Origin: Vandiemenella viatica
Taxonomy: Eukaryota; Arthropoda; Insecta; Orthoptera; Morabidae
Direction of reading: 5' to 3'
NCBI GenBank assembly: GCA_031002005.1
Contig: CM061914.1
Coordinates: 197,302,685 to 197,366,684 of the forward strand
Length of the DNA: 64,000 nucleotides
A program made the position numbers and the translations under genes. Shown piece after piece: positions 56,711-64,000 of the stretch (positions within the stretch are counted from its first letter, which is position 1; every line of letters begins with the position of its first letter). The notes under the pieces are model-generated. The model made no database searches. It was not told the origin of the DNA and saw only the letters and a list, made by a program, of their open reading frames with translations.

Positions 56711-57097
56711 GGGGGCATCCATTAATTACGTGAGGTGAAATAGGGGGGCGGTGGTCTGGCTAAAACTCACAAAGGGGGGAGGGGAAGGGGTGAACGGAAA
56801 TCTCACGTGAGGTTTTGAAATTGTAGAAAGAACAGTAGAGCTAAAGAAAAAAGAAAAAAGTTCTACTAAAGACACGCATGTCGACTATAAGGGGGCAAAA
56901 ACGATGCGGATACAGATTTTAGGGTGTATAACCGCCATCACAGGTAGGAGAGAACTACCTGGACGATCTTGAGGGGGTGGTCCCGTACAAAAGTGACGTC
57001 ATTTTAGGGAGGGGTGCGGCCAGGTCTCACCAAGTCCGCAAGAGGGGGGGGTGTCAAGAATTCCGGAAAACACCTCACGTAATCAGTGGACGCCCCT
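56711..57097. mobile_element. ACGT-type MITE, complete
   Basis: gggggcatccattaattacg at the left and cacctcacgtaatcagtgg to gacgcccc at the right are inverted ends of about 24 bases with few mismatches. The interior is G-rich. The right end is about 50 bases before the exon acceptor. Confidence 0.75.
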
Positions 57098-57148
57098 TGT
57101 AGAAATAATGTATTGGTTGCTCAGCCGCCGCGTTGTGTCGTGTCGCAG

Positions 57149-57343
57149 GTGCTGGTGGGCGTGCGCGGCGGCTGCCTGGTGGCGTTTCGGCCGCCCGCCT
57201 CGCCCATCCTCAGCCACCCGCTGCGCCTGGTGGCCCGGCTGATACACGCCCCCGGAGACTACCGCTCCTTCCTCTACCTGCTACGGGAGCCCTCGACGCA
57301 GCTGCTCTCCTGCCATCTCTTCACGGCCAGCGACCCCAGCGAC
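57149..57343 (+). CDS. Internal exon, PTB/PID domain of a TBC1D1/TBC1D4-like Rab GAP (copy B)
   Basis: Same exon as at 207-401, again 195 bases, with CAG acceptor (57146-57148) and GTGAGT donor (57344), phase 0/0. Three bases differ: two synonymous changes in adjacent codons (CTG to CTA, CGA to CGG) and AGG to ACG at 57323-57325. The last changes CHLFRASDPSD to CHLFTASDPSD. The Arg lies in a segment I recall as conserved in TBC1D1/4 PTB domains. No stop or splice damage is seen. Tandem use would duplicate part of the PTB fold; mutually exclusive use or silence of one copy is more plausible. A false assembly duplication is possible. Confidence 0.72.
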
Positions 57344-57559
57344 GTGAGTACCACAGCCCACATCGCTCTGCTAGACACTGGTATTCAGTGTCGGTTCCAG
57401 GGAGGGGACCCCCAAAGTATCTGGATCCATTCTAGACATCGTAATTTTGGAGAATTTTTCTTTTTAGCTCTACTGAGATTTTAAGGGCGGCATGACTATA
57501 AACAAAGCCTACCCTTACTCCACTCAAGGCCCCCCTTAATCCTGGATTAGCCACTGGTG

Positions 57560-58070
57560 GTAATCACGCTGCCTGCCACGTCCGTAAGTATTGGTTGTTC
57601 GCTGTCCGCGAGACGCCGCGTCATGTGAGCAGCCGACGTTTCGACCATCCTTCTGTGGTCATCTTTTGGGTAGAATCAGTGTGTAGTGCTGTTACATATC
57701 CGAGGACCGTGACCCGTCCAATCAGTGTCTGAACCGTCGCGTGTTTCGTTGTTGGCGTGGTGGGGTGCGGTGCGGCCTGGTCTGGTGGGGGAAGACACGT
57801 GACCTGCTCCGTCCGCCCTAGCTAGAGCTATGTGTCGTGTAGTTTAAGCCCGTTGTCTTCATTCTTGTTGTTTGTGCGTTTGGCAATTTCCAACGCCTCC
57901 TTGACCCTCCTTGGCCACCATTTATCTTCGCGCACTATCAGAGTGGCGTTTTCGATATTTATGGCATGTCTAATTTCAGGTGTGTGCCGTGCAATAGCCG
58001 ACTTCTCGGTATATTATCGGATCTATAATTGTGAATATGCTCCATGAATCCATCTCTCAGGAACGCAAAG
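57560..58070 (-). pseudogene. Penelope-like relic (copy B)
   Basis: Equivalent of 625-1135, with the same order of pieces and the same breaks. It entered before the duplication. Confidence 0.55.
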
Positions 58071-59498
58071 TAGTTGTTCTACCGTATATAAGAGGCTTTA
58101 TTGACAGAATTGGAAAGCTATTTTAATAAGGTCGACATAAAACCTGTTTATAAAACGCTCAGCAAGGTCAGTAATTCGCTCGTCAAGGTTAGGGACAGGC
58201 TGCCCCCACCACAGGTTCCCGCAGTCTATGATACCCGTGCACCTGAGGCCGGGTGTACATAGGAGAGACGGGGTGCATTGTAGGGGACAGATAGTCGCGG
58301 GGGTATGTTGGGACGAAAAGTTTAGCGCAAGATAGGAAGAGATGGAGGACTGCATCAAATTAGTCGAGAGACTGATGGACGGCAAAAAACAAAAACAAAA
58401 CCTCACTCCAAGGCGTTAAGAAGCTCTCTGCACTTTGCGCAGTATTGTGTAACGTCGTCCACTATGAATATTGACTGAGAATCCTGTTCTGCAGCGGGAG
58501 CGAGGTAGATAGCCTATCCAGCTATTGTCACGTAAAGTGAATGCCGGGATGATTACGTTCTAGGTTACTTCGTTCATCTTTAGCGACCACAGCGCTCTTG
58601 TGGCTGTAATGACCTCAACAATAGTGGATATTAGAACTTAAGTCATAATATCGATTTAAAAAAATTGCTATAGATAGCATTTGCTATGCTGATAAAAAAT
58701 TGTTATGTTTAATTTTTGATAAAATTGAGTCCTTCATACTTTCTTTAAAAAAAAAAAATAGAAAAACATTGCATGGGAGAAAATCTTACTTTTTTTCTTT
58801 CACGGCCCTGTATCAAAATGTAAAAGTCAAACCTTACGCAATCGTAAGTACTTATCCTACTTAATATTACGACATAAAAATTTCTTGCGTATCCTTGCTC
58901 TTTTTACTACTTTAAACTAAGTGAGTTTCAGGATCAAAATATAGTGGACATTCAAACGTAAATCATAATATCGATCCAAACAGAAGAGAGAGAGAAAAAA
59001 ATAATGCTTTAGGTAGCATTTACTGTGCAGATCAAAAATTATGTTCAATTTTTGATAAAAATTGATTTTCTCCCATACAGTGTTTTTCTATTTCTTTTTA
59101 ATTTTGGAGAATTCATTTTTATTCACAAATTGAATATAACCATTTTTGATGAGCATAGCAAATGCTATCTAAAGCATTTTTTTAGATCGCTATTATGACT
59201 TTAGTTCGAGTGTCGACTGTATTCTAATCCAGAACCACTGCCATGAAGTCCTAATAAAAATTAGAAATAGCCTGCCGCCAGTCAGGAATGCCGCGCCGCT
59301 GGTCTTGGCCGCTGATTGACTCTAGAGACTCGGCACCAAGGTCTGCGTCGCCCACGTCTGTCAAGCTCGCGCCGTTCCCTAACTCTCCAGTGTGCTCACC
59401 TTCAAACCTCGAGGATCCACCACAACCTCTCGTCGACCGCCCCTCCCAACCTCCCCCACTCCTCTCCTCCCCCACGTAATTATTGTACACCCCTTTGG

Positions 59499-59630
59499 GT
59501 TTTCCATAGTTTCCCTAAATAACTCCAGGCAATTACCTTGATCATTCCCTCAAAAAGGTCATGGGCAAGCTTCTTACCGTTCCTGGTCCTCCTCCTGTAA
59601 TGACCCCGACGTCGAAGAGACGAAAAGTCA
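59499..59630 (+). repeat. Headless SINE relic (copy B)
   Basis: Equivalent of 2610-2750, with a small substitution (gtcgaagagac for gtcgacgagac). Confidence 0.7.
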
Positions 59631-59996
59631 GAAAAAAGTCTCTTTTCTTTAACGGGAACAGTGTTTTGTTTTTGTTGAAAATTAGGACGAAGAAGCTTGT
59701 GAAAGATAGTTTCAAACACGAATTCCAACGGCAGTTATGACATTCCGTCATGTCTAACTAGACAAACACGCAAGCAAATTCACCGTTGACGATCCGAGCG
59801 GCTCACTGCCTTACTCGCGGCTTCAGCGACTGCCTAGACCTCGTGTCTTAATGAGTTCATGCTAGTAGCAAGCTGCGAGTTTAGTGAATATGGTTTTGTA
59901 TGTTTTTCTTCCAACTGACTGTGAATTTGTGTAAATGCTATTTAATATGTTCAAGGACAGTATTATGCACTAAACAGAGATTAAAAGTTTGTAATT

Positions 59997-61695
59997 GAGC
60001 CCCTTAAAGCCCAAGTGGTGTAAGTCCAATTTTTGTTTTTTTGGAGTTAATGTTTCAGAAGTGTTCAGCAAGTTGCATTCTGTTTAAAGCACAAGTGATG
60101 TAAATTCTAGTTCCCTTAACAACCTTATAGATAGCAGCACTAGTTTATGCAGTCAGTGCAGCCATCTGTTGGGTAAAAGCTAAAGTGGTGTATATTGGAG
60201 ATACACCACTGTGCCTGTAACTGTTTGCAGTTCAACCACTTTTTGCTCATCTAGAAATGTTGTAACCAGGTAAACTAAAAAACATTTTAATAACCTAGAT
60301 GTAAAAGATTTAAGTTTTGATGTGTCATTATGAGCAGTGATGAGAGCAGTGTTAGTGAGCCAAGCATTTTGGCAGATATTGGAGCAAGTGATGAATGTAT
60401 TCCAGCAGATTCTGAATTCATCTTCGCCAAGCAGAAAAAGCTCATAATGCCATGAACGAGGGCACTCAACAGTCCATTAATAATAGCTCTTACTATACAT
60501 TTTCCTATGATTTGGAAAAGTCTCTTCCTTTTCCTAAACTATCATGTCAAGTGCCCTATTACAAATGCAATAATGTTTATAATTTGGGATGCCATGAGCT
60601 TTCCTCAAAATTAGGATTTATGTATTGTTGTAATGAAATAAATGGATCACAAAGTTCCCAAGAAATTAGTGCATGTTTGGTCAAGCACATTGAAAACAGG
60701 GCTTCTGCTGCGAAAAATGTTTTAATGTATAGTGACACCTGTGCCAAGCAAAATAGAAACTGGAATGTTGCCATGGCGATGAAACTGGTTCTGAGTGAAG
60801 ATAATAACATTGAAGTTATTGACCAGAAGTTTATGAGAAGTGGTTATTCTTATTTGCCCAATGACTGTGATTTTGCCTCAATAGCAAACTACAGCAGTAT
60901 TTAGCAGATATATCGTCCCAATGATTGGTACAGGTATACTGTCGTTGCAAAATCTAGGAAGAAAAATCCTTTTTACATAACAGTGATGACTCATGATGAC
61001 TTTTTGTCTGTTGGAAATCTTTTACAACATATCACCAAAAGAAAGGTTGATACGGAAAAACATCCTTTATCATTGCTACAAATGCAGTGGATCCAGTATC
61101 GAAAGAAAGAAACATTTTCAATTTTTTTCATAGAAACTCTTTCCAAAGAAATGCCCTTTTCAGAACTAAACTTCAAACCTGGACCTAAAAGAGGCAGACC
61201 TGTTAATCTTACTAACGTATCTCAAGAATAACTGTACAGAAATCAAAGATCTGTAACAAAAGAGAAGAAAAAGGATATGCAAGACATGTTACCATTCATT
61301 CCACCCATCTGTCATCCTTACTTTTATAGTCTTTGACTCAAGATGATGCTGCAGACATTGGGCCACTAGATGCAGAGTAAGAAATGTATAAACAGTAGAA
61401 TAAAAAATAGATGTTGCAGTAAAATACTGTATTCTTTCCCCCTTCTTTAAAGAGAATCTGTTCCCCTGTTTATACCACAAGTGGTGTAACTCCAAACAAA
61501 GCCCCCCCAAAAAAGAAAACATTTTAAAAGTTTTTAAAACTGCCAGCATAAGTTAGAATAACTCTTTAATGATACATTGTTGAGAAAAAACTTCAAAATA
61601 TATAAAACGAATTTTTTTATTAAAGCTGCAGTAAAACATTAATTTTCTCGAAACTTGATTCATGTGAGTTACACCACTTGGGCTTTAAGGGGCTC
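59997..61695 (+). mobile_element. Sola-type DNA transposon, 1699 bp, 4-bp TSD
   Basis: Perfect 27-bp terminal inverted repeats start gagccccttaaag and run through cccaagtggtgtaa. AATT flanks both sides (59993-59996 and 61696-61699), and the empty site in copy A shows a single AATT. GAG termini, a 4-bp TSD and the transposase relic inside fit the Sola superfamily, probably Sola2. Subterminal copies of the CAAGTGGTGTAA motif are listed under findings. Confidence 0.9.
60330..61231 (+). pseudogene. Sola-type transposase, internally deleted
   Basis: An ATG at 60330 opens 41 codons (MSSDESSVSEPSILADIG, acidic N-terminus) to a TGA at 60453. A second frame, 60452-60904, holds YDLEKSLPFPKLSCQVPYYK, then CCNEINGSQSSQEISACLVK, then VLMYSDTCAKQNRNWNVAMA and FMRSGYSYLPNDCDFASI. 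The pattern D-CGGQNRN and SYLPND-DF is that of the DDD-type Sola2 transposase core. A single in-frame TAG at 60902 precedes the C-terminal part (HDDFLSVGNLLQHITKRKVD, LLQMQWIQYRKKETFSIFF, RGRP). The family protein is usually much longer, so most of the N-terminal half is deleted. Not active. Confidence 0.75.
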
Positions 61696-61713
61696 AATTG
61701 TAACTATTAATGT

Positions 61714-61945
61714 ACCGAGCGTGGCGGTGTAACGGTTAGCGTTGTGGCCTCGCATTCGGGAGGACGGCGGTTCGAATCCCCGTCCGGGCATACAAATTTA
61801 GGTTTTCCATGGTTTCCCAAATCACTCCAGGCAAATGCCGGGATGCTTCCTAAAAAGGGCCATGGCTGAATTCCTTTCCTTTACTTGCCCCCCCCCCCCC
61901 ATCCCCTCGCTGTTAGAGACGTTAAGCAGATTAAAAAAAAAAAAT
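61714..61945 (+). mobile_element. tRNA-derived SINE with TSD (copy B)
   Basis: Same insertion as 3107-3353 with the same ctattaatgt TSD (61704-61713 and 61946-61955). The CCTTT microsatellite in the tail is shorter than in copy A. Confidence 0.9.
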
Positions 61946-62341
61946 CTATTAATGTGAGCTGTGATGTTCGGAGGACAATTTCCGACAGTTTAAACTGATT
62001 TATGAGGATAATTTTGAGTGTAGATATCTTTAATTTTCATTTCTGTGCGTTTCATAACGGTTACGAATATTTTTTTTTAAAAAAATTCTGATTGTTTTTA
62101 ATGTGATTTTAATTGTTTAGCTATTGTTAGAATACGAGAAAGATCGGTCGGAAGTCTGTGAATTATTCTGGAATTATCTGTAACGCCAATACGAGACGAG
62201 TTAGTTTTAGTTTTGAAGGTGTTGCAAGTTGTTATCGCTGGAGCATTTCTACCTAGTATCTTTGTATGAAGTCTCATGTCTTTGGAAAAAAAAGAAGCAA
62301 ACTTGAAAGTGATTCTTCTTGGACTAATAATTTTATTTAAA

Positions 62342-62569
62342 CTTTTTTTGTTATCCGCTTAACGTCTCTTAACAGCGAGGTCTTAAGAGACGGGAAAGGA
62401 TGGGGGGGCAAGGAATGGGAAGGAATTCGGCCATGGCCTTTTGAAGGAAGCATCCCGGGATTTGCCTGGAGTGATTTGGGGAAACCATGGAAAACCCAAT
62501 CTGGATGCCCGAACCGCCGTCCTCCCGAATGCGAGAACAGAACGCTAACCGTTACAGCACCACTCTCGG
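62342..62569 (-). mobile_element. tRNA-derived SINE, minus strand (copy B)
   Basis: Same insertion as 3767-4005. TSD ttttatttaaa at 62331-62341 and 62570-62580. A small deletion removes part of the B-box region. Confidence 0.88.
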
Positions 62570-62580
62570 TTTTATTTAAA

Positions 62581-64000
62581 CTAGACGACGCATGCGAAAA
62601 TTTCGCGAAAAAAAAAAAATCGGTGAAAAGTGAGGTTGAATATGATGTCACCAAAGCTGAGTCATTACTCTTCATACTTCTACTTCATTTATCGATTTTG
62701 GTTGTACGAGATATCCAGGGAGATAAATGGCTAGAGACACAAAAAACACATTTTAGAAAAATTGACATTTTTGCCCTTTAAGGGTCGAATTACGAAAAAT
62801 TCCTATCTTAAATTATGATGTTACCACGGCGGAGACCTTAATCTTTAGTATGATACCTCATTTATCTATATCGGTTGGATATCAAGTGAGATAAATGGCA
62901 CGTGACACAAAAATGCGTTATAGAAGCATTTATACTTTTTCCATTTAAGGGTTGAATTCCAAAACATTCTTTCTTAAAATATGTCGTCACCAAATCTGAG
63001 ACATTACTCCTCATAATCTTACTTGATTTTTCGATTTTGGTTAGATATCCAATGAGATAAATTGCTTAAGACACAAAAAATGAATTTAGAAAAATTAACA
63101 TTTTTGCCCTTTAAGGGTCGAATTACAAAAAAATCCTTTCTTAAAATATAATGTTACCATGGCGGAGACCTTATTATTTAATATGATACCTCATTTATCT
63201 ATATCGGTTAGATAATAAGGTAGATAAATCGCTCGTGCCACAAAAATGCGTTATAGAAAAATTTATACTTTTTCCCTTTAATGGTTGAAATTCAAAAACA
63301 ATTATTTCTTAAAATATGATTTCAAAAAGCTGAGACATTATTCCTTATAATTCTACTTCATTTATAGATTTTTGTTAGATATCCAGGGAGATAAATGGCT
63401 CGAGATACAAAAAACGAATTTTAGAAAAATTAACATTTTTGCCCTTTAATGGTCGAATTACGAAAAATTCCTCTCTTAAAATATAATGTTACCATGGCGG
63501 AGACCTTATTCTTTAATATGATACCTCATTTATCTACATCGGTTAGATATTAAGGGAGATAAATCGCTCGTGACACAATAACGAATTGGAAAAATATTGA
63601 TCCTTTTGATCTTTAAAGGTCGAATTCCGAAAAATTTCTGTCTTAATATTTGACGTCACTAAAGCGGAAATCTTAATCTTTAAAATGATACTTCATTAAA
63701 CGATTTCGGATCGATATCCAGGGAGATAAATGACTTGTAACACAGAAAACAGTATTTTAGAAATATTAACATTTTGCCCTTTAAGGGTCGAATTCCAAAA
63801 ATTCCTTTCTTACAATTTGATGTGCCCAAAGTGGGAACCATAAGCTTTAAAATGACACCTCATTCATTGATTTCGGTTAAGTATGAAGGAAGATACAGGC
63901 TTGTGACAAAAAAATACCTTATAGAAATAATATATACTAGACAACCTGTGCGAAAATTTCGCGAATAAAATGCGATGAATAGTGAAGTTGATTGCTTGTA
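62581..64000 (+). repeat. Satellite-like array, monomers of about 167 bases, between direct end repeats
   Basis: The landmark ccctttaagggtcgaatt recurs, with variants, near 62773, 62939, 63106, 63273, 63441, 63609 and 63776. Alternate monomers are more alike (aaaacgaattttagaaaaatt against aaatgcgttatagaaa), suggesting a two-monomer higher order. A leading segment ctagacgacgcatgcgaaaa returns near 63948 (ctagacaacctgtgcgaaaa), so a larger unit of about 1.37 kb may start again at the window edge. Confidence 0.85.

Larger units (their letters stand above)
56945..62580 (+). repeat. Segmental duplication, copy B
   Basis: Colinear with 1-4016, about 1.6 kb longer mainly because of the Sola insertion at 59997-61695. 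Small indels occur throughout, for example the added taataaaaattagaaatag near 59250 and a loss near 58635. The right limit is the SINE target duplication at 62570-62580. Confidence 0.93.

Overview
This is repeat-dense eukaryotic nuclear DNA, most likely from a hemimetabolous insect with a large genome. The evidence is spliced GC-rich exons in AT-rich sequence, tRNA-headed SINEs, several LINE families, Penelope-like elements, Helitrons, hAT, mariner and Sola elements, and a scaffold gap of exactly 1000 N (14936-15935). I cannot fix the species. There are no operons, CRISPR arrays, prokaryotic genes or functional RNA genes.

The only convincing host-gene sequence is one 195-bp, phase 0/0 exon on the + strand, present twice: 207-401 and 57149-57343. 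It encodes the C-terminal part of a phosphotyrosine-binding (PTB/PID) domain that most resembles the first PTB domain of the TBC1D1/TBC1D4 Rab-GAP family. Both copies lie in a segmental duplication: copy A is 1-4016 (open at the window edge) and copy B is 56945-62580. The copies differ by 3 bases in the exon, one of them an Arg-to-Thr change, by small indels elsewhere, and by a 1699-bp Sola-type transposon found only in copy B. An older, diverged, inverted relative of the distal part (about 55870-56430) lacks both SINEs that A and B share. This gives a readable order of events: two SINE insertions, then duplication, then Sola insertion.

Layout. 4.0-9.4 kb: candidate small exon, LINE 3' fragment, Helitron end, TIR element, broken mariner, hAT-type transposase relic, second LINE. 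9.4-16.6 kb: mostly unassigned, with SINEs, a non-autonomous Helitron, the gap and an RTE-type LINE relic. 16.6-28.8 kb: LINE relics, a diverged tandem pair, a degenerate conserved ORF, and a non-autonomous hAT carrying a 42-bp minisatellite. 28.9-30.5 kb: a retroposed unit with 13-bp target-site duplications and ORFs I do not recognise. 30.5-40.9 kb: LINE, SINE and MITE fragments. 40.95-43.89 kb: a hAT element with 8-bp TSDs, split by a Helitron that keeps an open Pif1-like helicase ORF. 44.6-49.6 kb: RTE-type LINE and unassigned sequence. 49.9-53.1 kb: a Penelope-like element broken by a large fold-back element and a LINE tail. 55.5-64 kb: LINE relic, inverted repeat copy, duplication B with Sola, then a tandem array of about 167-bp monomers.

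I found no clearly new biological system. The most informative items are the duplicated in-frame exon with its nested insertions, the precisely bounded Sola, hAT and Helitron elements, a body segment shared between the SINE and a LINE 3' region, and the unidentified retroposed unit.
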